Shown: positions 37,428-46,018, counted from the first letter of the stretch. The stretch: 64,000 bases of DNA from Thalassotalea_H sp040779345 (GCA_040779345.1 JBFONU010000006.1:62001-126000), one strand, 5' to 3'. Numbers and translations are program-made. Notes: generated by a model not told the origin, from the sequence alone.

Positions 37428-37698
37428 CATTATTTTAGTTCCAGACAAATCATAAGTACCTTCGTCCATGCAGGCAATATCGCGGCTATATGGATATGAA
37501 AGAGCGTGTATGTACAGTTTTATTCGCCACTGTTTTTCTTGATAGTAAGCAGTGCTATTGGTTTATTGTGTGTGTTCCTACTTATTTATATGCCAATGAA
37601 CAATTATTGATTCAAGCTCTATAATAAGCCATTATAGTTATGAAACGACTAACCGCTTGCTCGTTTTGTCTATATTTTCATTGGGAAAGGAATTAACG

Positions 37699-38091
37699 AT
37701 GATTACTGTATATAAAAATGTTTTTTTATTGTTGCTGGGTAGTGCTTTTATTAATCTGTTCGTTTGGTTATCAAGTGTGGTTAGCGCAACCCCAGTCCCC
37801 GAATTTTTAAGACCGTATCCTGAATTTGTTTTATCGTATTACCCCAATATACTCATTATTTTATTAGCGGCTATTTTAGCTTTAAGTATCATGTTGGTAG
37901 TCCGTAAGGTATTCACTTCATTTAATAAGCAAAACTTATTTTACTTTTCTTTACCTATCGTTTTATTTTTAGCATTTTTACTAACATTCTTTAATTTTGC
38001 GATAGTGCCTGTGTTTTATGCGGCAATTCCAACACTTTTAGTCGCCACGACGCTGACCATTAGTGAAAAAAATACTGTAAAAAACATATAA
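37699..38091 (+). CDS. Small four-span membrane protein, unknown
   Basis: 130 residues from the ATG at 37699, with AAAGGA nine bases upstream; an earlier in-frame ATG-like start at 37657 adds 14 residues without a ribosome site. Four hydrophobic segments (about 4-25, 45-65, 78-98 and 100-118) with short loops. No family is recognised. The 3' 135 bases (37971-38105) reappear in decayed form at 39576-39702, on the other side of the XRE and CPBP genes. This suggests a former tandem duplication with loss of one copy. Confidence 0.7.
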   Translation: MITVYKNVFLLLLGSAFINLFVWLSSVVSATPVPEFLRPYPEFVLSYYPNILIILLAAILALSIMLVVRKVFTSFNKQNLFYFSLPIVLFLAFLLTFFNFAIVPVFYAAIPTLLVATTLTISEKNTVKNI

Positions 38092-38282
38092 CAACGCACT
38101 CAAGCAGGAAAATGAGTAACAGTATTTTTTATTAGGTTTAAGTTTTCGTAAATTATAACTTACATGAAAACAATATGTTATGTTGATAAAAAATCACTGT
38201 CGTCATATTGTCATATGCATTTCGTCACCGCCATCCCCAAAATATTGGTATTGTTAATGCGTAGAGTCGCGAGGAATTATTT

Positions 38283-38702
38283 ATGATAGTTAAAAAGTTA
38301 AGAGCAAATAAAAATTGGTCACAAGAGCAAGTTGCAATATTAAGTGGTCTTAGTTTAAGAACTATTCAACGTGTTGAAAGTGGTCAAAGTGCCAGTATTG
38401 AAACACTTAAAAGCCTTGCCTCTGTATTTGAAGTTGAAATTTCAATATTAACGGAGGAAGTTACAGTGATAGATAAAACATCGGAAAACTGGAAAAATCA
38501 GCCTTGGTGGTTCAAATTTCTATTCTGGGGAATTGGTTCGAGGAAATTACAGGTTACCATTGAAAAAGGATTACTCGCATTAGGCATAGTCGCTTTTTTT
38601 ATTGAACCAGTTCGAGAGGCGTCGCCAATATTACTACTAGGGGCTTATTGTACCTGTTTAGCTGTTCGTCAAGGAGACAACAAAAATCTATGGAGTCGAT
38701 AG
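38283..38702 (+). CDS. Membrane-tethered XRE-type transcription regulator
   Basis: 139 residues. The N-terminal 60 are an XRE/Cro HTH (KLRANKNWSQEQVAILSGLSLRTIQRVE). Then comes a linker, an aromatic amphipathic stretch WKNQPWWFKFLFWGIG and two short membrane spans (about 98-113 and 118-134). A DNA-binding protein anchored in the membrane is expected. The GAGGA ribosome site is close to the ATG. The next gene encodes an intramembrane protease, about 97 bases downstream. A GGCAAGCA hairpin (38716-38740) lies between them, oriented as a minus-strand terminator. Confidence 0.85.
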   Translation: MIVKKLRANKNWSQEQVAILSGLSLRTIQRVESGQSASIETLKSLASVFEVEISILTEEVTVIDKTSENWKNQPWWFKFLFWGIGSRKLQVTIEKGLLALGIVAFFIEPVREASPILLLGAYCTCLAVRQGDNKNLWSR

Positions 38703-38799
38703 GATAAAAAAGTCAGGCAAGCAGATATTTTTTGCTTGCCAAATTAGTGTAGTTAATCATAAACGTTCCTCAGCTGGGGCGTTATCTGTCTGAGGGAAT

Positions 38800-39522
38800 A
38801 TGCAGATGAAGTTTATTGTTAAGTCTATCGCATCGGAAAAAAATTTAACTAAGCCGTCTGCTTTTGCTTTTTTCTTCGATTTGCTCATCTATATTTCGAT
38901 AATGTTTCTAATAAGAGAGATCTACTTTTCGCAATTCAATTTTATATCCAATGGCCTTTTTTGGTCTTTTTCTACATTAATTACTGCAGCCATTCTAATG
39001 CGTCTGAGGCACATTTCGTGGAAAGAAATAGGTTTGTTCAAGATAAAAAATTATAAAGAATCGTTGTTTGCTACTGTTTTTATTTTTGCATTCACCATAA
39101 TTTCTATCCTTATATTTCAAATTTTAAAAGATCAATTAGGCCTTCAGGTTGCTCCCGATATGTCTGATGAAAGTGCAGTGTCTAAATTTGGTGATCTTGC
39201 TGGGAATTTGGGGCTATTTTTTGCAATAATTCCATTTATATGGCTACAATCTGCATTAGAGGAAATTCTAGATAGAGGATTTCTTATCAACTGGATTGAA
39301 AAAACCTTGTCTAGTAATTGGTTTGCAACAATCATAGCGGTTTTGACTCAGGCGATGATTTTTGGTTTTAGGCACTCTCACGGTATATCTGAACGTTCAA
39401 TTACCGTTGCTTTAATTGGTCTTGCTATGGGAATTGGTTATGTGGCATTTGGTAGGAATCTATGGCCTTTAATTTTTTCACATTGCCTACTTAATACAAT
39501 TTCCATGGCAGGAAGAGTTTAA
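38800..39522 (+). CDS. CPBP-family intramembrane metalloprotease
   Basis: 240 residues, about six to seven membrane spans. The CPBP (Abi/CAAX prenyl protease-like) motifs are all visible: EEILDR with Glu154, Glu155 and Arg159; FGFRH with Phe188 and His192; and SHCLLN with His228 and Asn232. So proteolytic activity is plausible. Members of this family include bacteriocin-immunity proteins and proteases. It follows a membrane-tethered HTH gene, so regulated cleavage of that protein can be imagined but is not shown. Confidence 0.9.
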   Translation: MQMKFIVKSIASEKNLTKPSAFAFFFDLLIYISIMFLIREIYFSQFNFISNGLFWSFSTLITAAILMRLRHISWKEIGLFKIKNYKESLFATVFIFAFTIISILIFQILKDQLGLQVAPDMSDESAVSKFGDLAGNLGLFFAIIPFIWLQSALEEILDRGFLINWIEKTLSSNWFATIIAVLTQAMIFGFRHSHGISERSITVALIGLAMGIGYVAFGRNLWPLIFSHCLLNTISMAGRV

Positions 39523-39575
39523 ATAGACAGTTAATTAGCCATTCAAAAAGGACAAAGAATAGTGAGTTTTTTATT

Positions 39576-39702
39576 AGCGTTTTACTCACATTCTTTAATT
39601 TTGCGATTGTGACTGTTTTTTCAGCAATTCTAACACTTCTAGTTGCCTAAACATTGACTATTCGTGAATAAAATACAGCATAAAAAAATAATGCACTCAA
39701 GC
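39576..39702 (+). pseudogene. Decayed copy of the 3' end of the 37699 gene
   Basis: Compared with 37971-38105, the segment shares the 18-base ATTCTTTAATTTTGCGAT and most later bases up to GCACTCAAGC, also beyond the stop codon of the intact gene. In the matching frame it reads LTFFNFAIVTVFSAILTLLVA followed by a stop, then TLTIRE, a stop, NTA and a stop. The intact copy reads LTFFNFAIVPVFYAAIPTLLVATTLTISEKNTVKNI. The similarity at protein and DNA level is high but the copy is broken and lacks the 5' part, so it is a remnant. Confidence 0.85.
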
Positions 39703-39753
39703 CTGATAATTCTTAACGGATTCATTAACGTCCACTCGGTTCCATTTCGTTTT

Positions 39754-40449
39754 TCAACCATAGTTAGCTAATGACTTCTTCATTGCAATAAGTAATGAAA
39801 TATAACTTTTTCGATTGACCAAAAACGTTAATAACAGTGTTGAATAATTTTTTGATACTGCATTTTTAACAGATGTTCTTTGTTTTAATGCGGTGCGCCA
39901 CTGATCACATCTAGGCAATTCATCAAATGTACTTAACGTTGTATAGGCCTCGAATACTTCAAAATATCTAAAGATTGGCCCGTAAACCGCATCAATTAAA
40001 TGAAATTTATCTCCAGAAAAAAATGGGAGGACATTTAATTTGTCTTCGATCATGCGAAATTTATCTTGTATTTCGCCATGTAGCGCATGAAATTGTAATG
40101 CATCTTTTGCATTGTACAAACAAGCAATTTTATTAAGTATACTCGAGCCAAATTCAATCCACGCGCGATGATATGCTTTTTCATAACTATCAGTTGGATG
40201 CAAAGAACCCGATGTGATCTCATCTAAATATTCGCAAATAATTGCTGATTCAAACAATGCTTCATTTTCATCAATTAAGAGGATGGGGACTTTACCCAAC
40301 GGTGATTTATTGTTAAACCAAACCGGCTTATTCGCAAGATCTATGTCTGTTCTTGTAAAGGGGATATTTTTTTCTGCCAAAGTGATAATGGAACGTTGCA
40401 CATAAGGGCATAAAGTGTGACTAATAAGATTAAAGCGTTGATATTGCAT
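39754..40449 (-). CDS. Glutathione S-transferase family protein
   Basis: 231 residues, cytoplasmic. The thioredoxin-like N-terminal domain has SHTLCPYVQRSIITLAEKNIPF with a Cys in the CPYV position, PLGKVPIL with the cis-Pro, and the glutathione-binding ESAIICEYLDE. The C-terminal half is helical. These features fit the omega/beta-like GST class. It is co-transcribed with the doxX-like gene: its ATG overlaps the upstream stop in TAATG. The pair is divergent from a LysR gene, so induction by that regulator is likely. The substrate is unknown. Confidence 0.88.
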   Translation of the reverse strand: MQYQRFNLISHTLCPYVQRSIITLAEKNIPFTRTDIDLANKPVWFNNKSPLGKVPILLIDENEALFESAIICEYLDEITSGSLHPTDSYEKAYHRAWIEFGSSILNKIACLYNAKDALQFHALHGEIQDKFRMIEDKLNVLPFFSGDKFHLIDAVYGPIFRYFEVFEAYTTLSTFDELPRCDQWRTALKQRTSVKNAVSKNYSTLLLTFLVNRKSYISLLIAMKKSLANYG

Positions 40450-40886
40450 TATAGGCTACTCTTATATTTAATTTTTTGCTTTGGTGACTTGTGATACGGT
40501 GTGATGGCATACTTTCCCCCGCCTAAATTAAGTTGTACAACTGCCATAAAAGTGAGGAAAAGTGGATATTCCCATCCTCCCCCTGAGTTTGTAAATAACC
40601 AACCGTTTTGATGATGTACCCAAGTAGCACCTAATAAAATAGGGATAATAAGCGCAGAAAATAAACGCGTTTTAAAGCCTAATATAAGCGAAATACCAGA
40701 GACGACCTCAATAATGAAAACGGCATAGGCGAGTGAACCAGGTAATCCTATTGAACTAAAAAATTGTGCAGTGCCAGCTAATGTAAAAATAATCATTTTC
40801 AGATAAAGGCTGTGTGATAAAAGTACGCTGCCAAGTGCAATACGTAAAATAAGTGTCCCTGTATCGGTATTAATTGTTTTATTCAT
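40449..40886 (-). CDS. DoxX-family membrane protein
   Basis: 145 residues with four hydrophobic segments. Typical DoxX features are visible: TLILRIALGSVLLSHSLYLK, FFSSIGLPGSLAYAVFIIEVVSGISLILGFKTR and the Gly-rich AVVQLNLGGGKYA at the end. DoxX proteins are inner-membrane proteins often found with oxidoreductases or thiol enzymes in redox stress. It precedes and overlaps the GST gene by one base, and its start faces the LysR gene across 114 bases. Confidence 0.88.
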   Translation of the reverse strand: MNKTINTDTGTLILRIALGSVLLSHSLYLKMIIFTLAGTAQFFSSIGLPGSLAYAVFIIEVVSGISLILGFKTRLFSALIIPILLGATWVHHQNGWLFTNSGGGWEYPLFLTFMAVVQLNLGGGKYAITPYHKSPKQKIKYKSSL

Positions 40887-40967
40887 TATGATATTCCCGT
40901 GCTATTAATTGTCAGCAAATAATACGTGTTGTTAAATTGCAAGTTAAGTAGCATAATGTGCAAACTG

Positions 40968-40989
40968 ATAATGCATAATTGCAAATTAT
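40968..40989. promoter_or_regulatory. Candidate LysR-type operator
   Basis: ATAAT-12-ATTAT is an inverted repeat, flanked by two AATTGCAA(G/A)TT direct repeats (around 40934 and 40978). It lies in the 114-base divergent region between doxX and lysR, where LysR regulators usually bind. The assignment rests on position and symmetry only. Confidence 0.4.
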
Positions 40990-41000
40990 TGAGTTGTTAT

Positions 41001-41870
41001 ATGGATTGGAATTCATTAAAAGTATTTTTAGCAATTGTTCGTAATGGGTCTTTATCCGGAGCTGCAAGTGATCTTAATGTTAATCATTCAACTATTTTTA
41101 GGCGCTTAAATGCTTTTGAAGATGCAATAGATGGGCAACTTTTTGAACGTATTAATAACCGGTATGAATTAACTACCTTAGGGCATGAACTACTTGAGTT
41201 TGCTAAAAATATTGAAAACTCTTTTGATGGCATAAGTCGCCATATTGTTAGTAAAGATATTCAACCCAAAGGCATAGTTAAGATCACTGCTCCAAATAAC
41301 ATTGCTTATCGTTATTTGCCTCGCTATATCACCGACTTTAATCTTCAGTATCCTGATATTCAAATTGAGTTATTGGTAAGTAATCAAGAGTTTAATATGT
41401 CAAATCGTCAAGCGGATATCGCGGTACGAGCAACAACTTCGCCAGCTGAGCACTTAATTGGCAAACAAGTTTGTCGACTTAATTGGAGCGTATTTGCAAG
41501 TAAAGCTTATGAAAAAAAATTTGGTTTACCTGACTCTTTAGATGAATTAGTAAGCCATCGACTGATTGGCGCTACAAGTGACATGTGCCGGCTATCGGCA
41601 TTCAAATGGCAAGAAAAACACTTTTCAGCACAAGTTGTTACGCGATGTGATGATTTGACTGCAATGTCTTATTTTGTTGAGTCGGGTCAGGGATTAGGTT
41701 TTTTACCTGAAGATCAAGCTCGCCCCGAACTGATAAAATTGTTTAGTCTAAATGAGAGGCAAGAAAGTCATATTTGGTTGTTAACACACCCTGATTTGCG
41801 TAATGTGGAAAGAATAAAACTGGTTATGCAGTACTTTGCTCAAGTATTCTCGAATGAGTGGCATTTTTAA
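41001..41870 (+). CDS. LysR-family transcriptional regulator
   Basis: 289 residues from the ATG at 41001, the usual LysR start MDWNSLKVFLAIVRNGS. A longer in-frame reading from 40926 runs into the operator region and adds Cys-rich residues unlike the family. The HTH LSGAASDLNVNHSTIFRRLNAFE is at the N-terminus. The effector domain follows, with GIVKITAPNNIAYRYLPRYI and ESGQGLGFLPEDQA. It is divergent from the doxX-gst pair and likely controls it and itself. The effector is unknown. Confidence 0.93.
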   Translation: MDWNSLKVFLAIVRNGSLSGAASDLNVNHSTIFRRLNAFEDAIDGQLFERINNRYELTTLGHELLEFAKNIENSFDGISRHIVSKDIQPKGIVKITAPNNIAYRYLPRYITDFNLQYPDIQIELLVSNQEFNMSNRQADIAVRATTSPAEHLIGKQVCRLNWSVFASKAYEKKFGLPDSLDELVSHRLIGATSDMCRLSAFKWQEKHFSAQVVTRCDDLTAMSYFVESGQGLGFLPEDQARPELIKLFSLNERQESHIWLLTHPDLRNVERIKLVMQYFAQVFSNEWHF

Positions 41871-41940
41871 AATTATTAAAAATGGCTGTCGCTTAATTGA
41901 AAGAGAGTCGTATTATTATTCAAATAATGTCAGGATATAA

Positions 41941-42117
41941 ATGATGAATAGTTTCACACGGTGGCTTATTTTAGTATTGTTAATTATAGCGGGAATTACC
42001 AGTTATTCTTATGGTAGTTATACAGGTATGTTCATTTTTATCATTGCTGGTGCAGGGTTTGAGTTGGTTTTTTGGTTTGGGTTGTTATCAAGAAAAAACA
42101 AACATTCAAGTTCATAA
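41941..42117 (+). CDS. 58-residue membrane protein
   Basis: A short gene with AGGA five bases before tandem ATGs. The product begins MMNSFTRWLILVLLIIAG and has two hydrophobic segments (about 7-21 and 28-48) with a positive C-terminus (SRKNKHSSS). It is not recognised. The good ribosome site and the clean hairpin topology make it a probable real small protein. It lies 70 bases after lysR on the same strand. Confidence 0.6.
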   Translation: MMNSFTRWLILVLLIIAGITSYSYGSYTGMFIFIIAGAGFELVFWFGLLSRKNKHSSS

Positions 42118-42248
42118 TAAAAACGGTTAATGAAGAAATAAAACGAAAAAATAATAGTGATTTTTCCATCACCTTCAACAGGGTTACTCAGGATGAATTC
42201 CGCCTTAGTAGGGCGTTAAACGCTTATCATCACAGAAAGGAGTCTTAG

Positions 42249-43280
42249 TTGAACATTACTAAAAAAAATATTGAGGATGCTGTAAAAGAAAATATTCTTT
42301 CCTCAGAGCAGTCTGAAAAATTAATTGAATTTTTCAACAACCAACCAAGTACGGCCGCCAAGTTTGATTTTACTCATGTACTTTATTACTTTGGCGGAAT
42401 GATTGCCATCGGAGCTATGACCCTTTTTATGAACTTAGGTTGGGAGGCTTTTGGCGGAGTAGGAATTGTTGTTATTTCGCTATTTTATGGTTTGGTTGGA
42501 TTGAAGCTCACCAATATTTTTAAATCTAAAGGCCTAGCTATTCCAGCGGGGATCTGTGGCACCTTTGTTATTGTATTAACCCCATTAGCTATTTATGGAT
42601 TACAACACGCTTTAGGTGTTTGGCCAGATGACAGTGTTTATAATGAATATCATAGGTATATCAAATGGCATTGGCTTTACATGGAATTAAGTACACTAGC
42701 GGTGGGCGTTATTATTGCGTGGAAATATAAATACCCATTCTTAATTATGCCAATTGCCGTCACCCTTTGGTATTTAACGATGGATGTTGCGGTGATGATA
42801 AATGGCGGTGATTACAGTTGGGAGCTTAGGAAGTTAGTGTCTCTGTACTCAGGGTTACTGATGATAGCCCTCGCTTTTTGGGTTGATATAAGGTCGCACG
42901 ACAAAGCAGATTACTCATTTTGGATTTACCTTTTTGGTGTCATTGCGTTTTGGGGAGGGATGTCACTGCAACACTCTGATAGCGAGTTATCTAAGTTTTT
43001 CTATTTTGTGATCAATCTCATTATGATCTTTATCGGGGTGCTCATTGTCAGAAGAATCTTTGTTATCTTTGGCGCCATAGGCTGCTCAGGTTATATCGGA
43101 CATTTAGCCGCTGATATTTTTAAAGATAGTTGGTTGTTTCCGATTACGTTAACACTGCTTGGATTGTTCGTGATCTATTTAGGCGTGCTTTGGCAAAAAA
43201 ACGAATTAACTATAACCACTAAAGCGAGAAGCTTTTTACCACAAGACTTGCGTGACTTATTAGCGTCTAAGCATGATTGA
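42249..43280 (+). CDS. DUF2157-like polytopic membrane protein
   Basis: 343 residues from a TTG with AGGAG seven bases before it. The soluble N-terminus (ITKKNIEDAVKENILSSEQSEKLIEFF) and then about eight to nine membrane spans, beginning with VLYYFGGMIAIGAMTLFMNLGWEAFGG, resemble the DUF2157 family. Function is unknown. It is followed by a strong hairpin terminator. The 131 bases upstream show a GTGAT hairpin and a GGGCGTTA motif but no gene. Confidence 0.75.
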   Translation: MNITKKNIEDAVKENILSSEQSEKLIEFFNNQPSTAAKFDFTHVLYYFGGMIAIGAMTLFMNLGWEAFGGVGIVVISLFYGLVGLKLTNIFKSKGLAIPAGICGTFVIVLTPLAIYGLQHALGVWPDDSVYNEYHRYIKWHWLYMELSTLAVGVIIAWKYKYPFLIMPIAVTLWYLTMDVAVMINGGDYSWELRKLVSLYSGLLMIALAFWVDIRSHDKADYSFWIYLFGVIAFWGGMSLQHSDSELSKFFYFVINLIMIFIGVLIVRRIFVIFGAIGCSGYIGHLAADIFKDSWLFPITLTLLGLFVIYLGVLWQKNELTITTKARSFLPQDLRDLLASKHD

Positions 43281-43301
43281 TGGATAATAATAAACCGTTT
43301 G

Positions 43302-43331
43302 AAAGACAGAAAACCTTTGTTTTTTGTCTTT
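43302..43331 (+). terminator. Hairpin terminator after the DUF2157-like gene
   Basis: AAAGACAGAAAAC and GTTTTTTGTCTTT pair over 13 positions with one G-U, around a four-base loop. It lies 22 bases after the stop codon. An outer AAACCGTT/AACGGTTT pair extends it. Confidence 0.7.
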
Positions 43332-43425
43332 GTCGCCATTTAAACGCAACGGTTTGTTAGTGTTTACCATGGCGTTAGATAGTTATGCCTTTATTAAGAT
43401 AAGATACTATTAGAAAAGATTTCGT

Positions 43426-43881
43426 ATGATAACAAAACTAGAAAATTCGAATGAGCTTATTGCAGAGCAAATTCATGCTATTTTTCAAAGCTCTTATGCC
43501 GTTGAAGCACAGCTTATTGGTGTGCTTGATTTCCCACCCTTATCACGAAGCGTTAAAGACATCGCTAATTCGAAAACTCATTTTTATGGTTTTAGTGATA
43601 ATAACTTTCTCGCAGCAGTGATTGAAATAGAAATAGCTGAAAACAAACTGGATATTCATAGTTTAACGGTGGGAGCAAATCATTTTAGAAAAGGTATTGC
43701 AGACCAATTGATCAACTATGTTCTGACAACATTTGATATTACAACAGCGACAGTAGAAACCGCGGTGCTAAACATGCCTGCTATTAAATTATATGAAAAA
43801 CATGGTTTTCTTGAAAATAGAAGATGGACTCCATCACATGGCATTGAAAAATTAGCCATGTCGGTGAACTTTGCAATATAG
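43426..43881 (+). CDS. GNAT-family N-acetyltransferase
   Basis: 151 residues, cytoplasmic. The acetyl-CoA loop is recognisable as NHFRKGIADQLINYV (a variant of R-x-x-G-x-G/A) and the C-terminal NMPAIKLYEKHGFLENRRW is the classical GNAT motif B. The beta strands AAVIEIEIAEN and LDIHSLTVG precede it. The target is unknown. It stands alone; the gene downstream is convergent. Confidence 0.88.
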   Translation: MITKLENSNELIAEQIHAIFQSSYAVEAQLIGVLDFPPLSRSVKDIANSKTHFYGFSDNNFLAAVIEIEIAENKLDIHSLTVGANHFRKGIADQLINYVLTTFDITTATVETAVLNMPAIKLYEKHGFLENRRWTPSHGIEKLAMSVNFAI

Positions 43882-44069
43882 CAAAAGGTTAAAACGATAC
43901 TGCTAACTGTTTGCCTAGTGCCAATATGTTGGGCATTTAAGCCAACAAGCATTATGCCGAGTGCTGATTTATTAACTTTTTATTGCGGCGTTGATTTGCA
44001 ATATCTCAACTAAGAATAGGTTAGTGTGCTCAACATAAACTCTTCAGTGAGACAGTTTTACTCTAGTTG

Positions 44070-45338
44070 CTAAGTGCTTGCTAACCCCCAAATAAAAGCA
44101 ATAGTGCCTGTTAAAACAATCATCAGCATATAGGTTATACCAATAAAACCAAATTTAATGGTGGTAAGTAAATAACCTTGTTTATAGACTTTCTTTTGCA
44201 TAATGAACAAATAGAGAGGGATCCAAAGAACGATAACGACGACTAAAAAATCTGTGAAACCAACGATTGATGGAAAGCTTTTGTTAACATAAGATTGAGA
44301 CAGGCCAATGAGTTCAATCAATAAAACAGAAAGAAAAATAAAACTATGGCTATGTAGAGCTACGGTTAAATGTTCTAAATAAAGTCGCTTTGAAAAAATA
44401 AACATGATTTTTAAAAGAGCAGCAAATAGCGGCAAAAGAATAAACATTAATTGTGGTAGCTTTTCTATTGCCTCTCTGATCAGAGGGCCGGTATCTTCAG
44501 CAAAGGCTTTTTTAGCTTTTACGGTAAGCAGTTTAGAGAATTCATCAAGTTTCTTATTATGTTCATCAGATAAAAAATCTAGAGTAAAGCTGCCATCCTC
44601 ATTATTACCAAAGGTTATTTCATCGTTAAGCGCTTGTTTATCCCCATTTTTTACTTGAGTCATTTTACTGATTAAATTGTTCAACTTTTCTTGATCTTTT
44701 TGAGTAAAAGCCTCTTTGTTATCAAGTTTTTGAAATTCTAGGGTTAAAATTTCATCCGTCATGCCTTTTATCGCTAAGCTTTTCTGGCGGGTTAAATCAC
44801 TTTTGTAGCCGGTAAATCGTGCTATTTCACCTTCAACTTGCGTTAACTGAGTAGACTCGGCAAGCGCTTTTTGTTTATTAAGTTCAACTAAGTGATGCTC
44901 TATTTTAGTAAGATTATTGGAAGAGTTGCCTACATTGAAAAAATGGCTTTCACCACCGGTAAGAAATTTTAACGATAAGAAGAAGATAATACTGACAAAT
45001 AAATAAAGCCTTAGTGGGGGAACATAATGCACGCGCCTGCCAATAATATACTCATTAGTGAGAAAGCCCGGCTTAAATATTAGGGGGAAAAGTGTTCGGC
45101 TTGCGCGAGAATCGAAACTAAAAATATCGTCCAGTAAATGTAAAATAACACTCCAAAAATAGCGTAATGTGGATTCAACAGATTGGCCACATTGCGAGCA
45201 ATACATACCTTGAACTTTTGCATGGCAATTTTCACAGGTTTTATATTCTTCTTGAGCAGAAGCGTTATTTTCTTTATTTGTTAATGTGTTATCAGACATA
45301 TTATTCTTTATAAAATCTGCTTTATGAAATAATACCAT
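44070..45338 (-). CDS. DUF3667-type zinc-ribbon membrane protein
   Basis: 422 residues, or 409 if the better-looking Met14 (MSDNTLTNKE, at 45299) is the start. The N-terminus has a zinc ribbon CENCHAKVQGMYCSQCG. Then FSFDSRASRTLFPLIFKPGFLTNEYIIGRRVHYVPPLRLYLF, the conserved DUF3667 block, enters the first membrane span. A long charged helical domain (about 140-275) with coiled-coil character sits between that span and about four C-terminal spans. Function is unknown. The charged insert presumably lies outside the membrane. Confidence 0.85.
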   Translation of the reverse strand: MVLFHKADFIKNNMSDNTLTNKENNASAQEEYKTCENCHAKVQGMYCSQCGQSVESTLRYFWSVILHLLDDIFSFDSRASRTLFPLIFKPGFLTNEYIIGRRVHYVPPLRLYLFVSIIFFLSLKFLTGGESHFFNVGNSSNNLTKIEHHLVELNKQKALAESTQLTQVEGEIARFTGYKSDLTRQKSLAIKGMTDEILTLEFQKLDNKEAFTQKDQEKLNNLISKMTQVKNGDKQALNDEITFGNNEDGSFTLDFLSDEHNKKLDEFSKLLTVKAKKAFAEDTGPLIREAIEKLPQLMFILLPLFAALLKIMFIFSKRLYLEHLTVALHSHSFIFLSVLLIELIGLSQSYVNKSFPSIVGFTDFLVVVIVLWIPLYLFIMQKKVYKQGYLLTTIKFGFIGITYMLMIVLTGTIAFIWGLAST

Positions 45339-45478
45339 GTGTTTTTATCTTTCAAATGCAATTATTGTTTAAAATGATAAAAATTTGAAAAAAAACACGC
45401 ATCTTTCGTGCTGTATTGGTAATGTTCTGTTAGATTTAACATTAAGCAGCAAATAAAGCCAAGCGTAGGAGAATTATA

Positions 45479-46018
45479 ATGGCATTTGAAGTTACTTTTG
45501 AGTTGAAAGAATCTGACCTTGATCACTTTCGTGATGTAATGAGAAAAGCTCAATCTGGAGCGAAAAAGCTCAGCGATAAAGAAATATTGGCAAATGCCAA
45601 AAGCCTCAGCCAGGATATCAATGTTGAATTGCCTGTGTTTGTTAGCGAGCGTATCCAAAAATTAGAAACACTCGTTGCTATGATAGAAGACGAAGAGTGG
45701 AAAATTCCAGACGAAGAGCGCAGTGATGTCTTAAGTGCACTGGCTTACTTTAGTGATCCTGAAGATTTAGTGCCTGATCATATCCCCGTTTTAGGCTTTT
45801 TAGATGATGCAATTATGATTGAATTAGTTGCTGAAGAATTAAAAGACGATATTGATGCCTTTAATGAGTTCTGCGCATACCGTGAGCGAGAAGAAGGGCG
45901 AAGTGGAGATTCTACTATCACGCGTGAAGAATGGTTAGGTGCAAAACGCCGTGAATTACACAGTCGCATGAAAAATCGCCGAAATACGCGAAGAAGTGGT
46001 CGTAGATCCATGTTTTAA
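45479..46018 (+). CDS. YkvA (DUF1232) family protein
   Basis: 179 residues. The DUF1232 block is ALAYFSDPEDLVPDHIPVLGFLDDAIMIELVAEEL (parts), around residues 85-115, normally a membrane-associated hairpin, though here fairly polar. The C-terminus is very basic (RRELHSRMKNRRNTRRSGRRSMF), suggesting binding to RNA, DNA or membrane lipid head groups. Function is unknown. It is a single gene, divergent from the DUF3667 gene. Confidence 0.82.
   Translation: MAFEVTFELKESDLDHFRDVMRKAQSGAKKLSDKEILANAKSLSQDINVELPVFVSERIQKLETLVAMIEDEEWKIPDEERSDVLSALAYFSDPEDLVPDHIPVLGFLDDAIMIELVAEELKDDIDAFNEFCAYREREEGRSGDSTITREEWLGAKRRELHSRMKNRRNTRRSGRRSMF

Larger units (their letters stand above)
37269..37698. other. 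430-base region with terminator and short repeats
   Basis: No gene is seen. The content is the lysS terminator (37328-37359), two copies of an 18-base repeat (37361-37378 and 37410-37427), a third partial match (13 bases, 37505-37517 equal to 37405-37417), and the promoter region of the next gene. It looks like an intergenic repeat element. Confidence 0.7.

Noticed and set aside
38089..43376. Integron-like attC hints: ATAACAACGCACTCAAGC (38087), GGGGCGTTATCTG (38777), AGGGCGTTAAAC (42209) and TGGCGTTAGAT (43371)
   Set aside because: Each is a single half-site. No matching complementary half lies within the expected 60-150 bases, and no integrase gene is seen, so no attC fold can be drawn.
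43927..43947. TGTTGG-9-CCAACA dyad after the GNAT gene
   Set aside because: Short stem, large loop and no T-run, so calling it a terminator is not justified.
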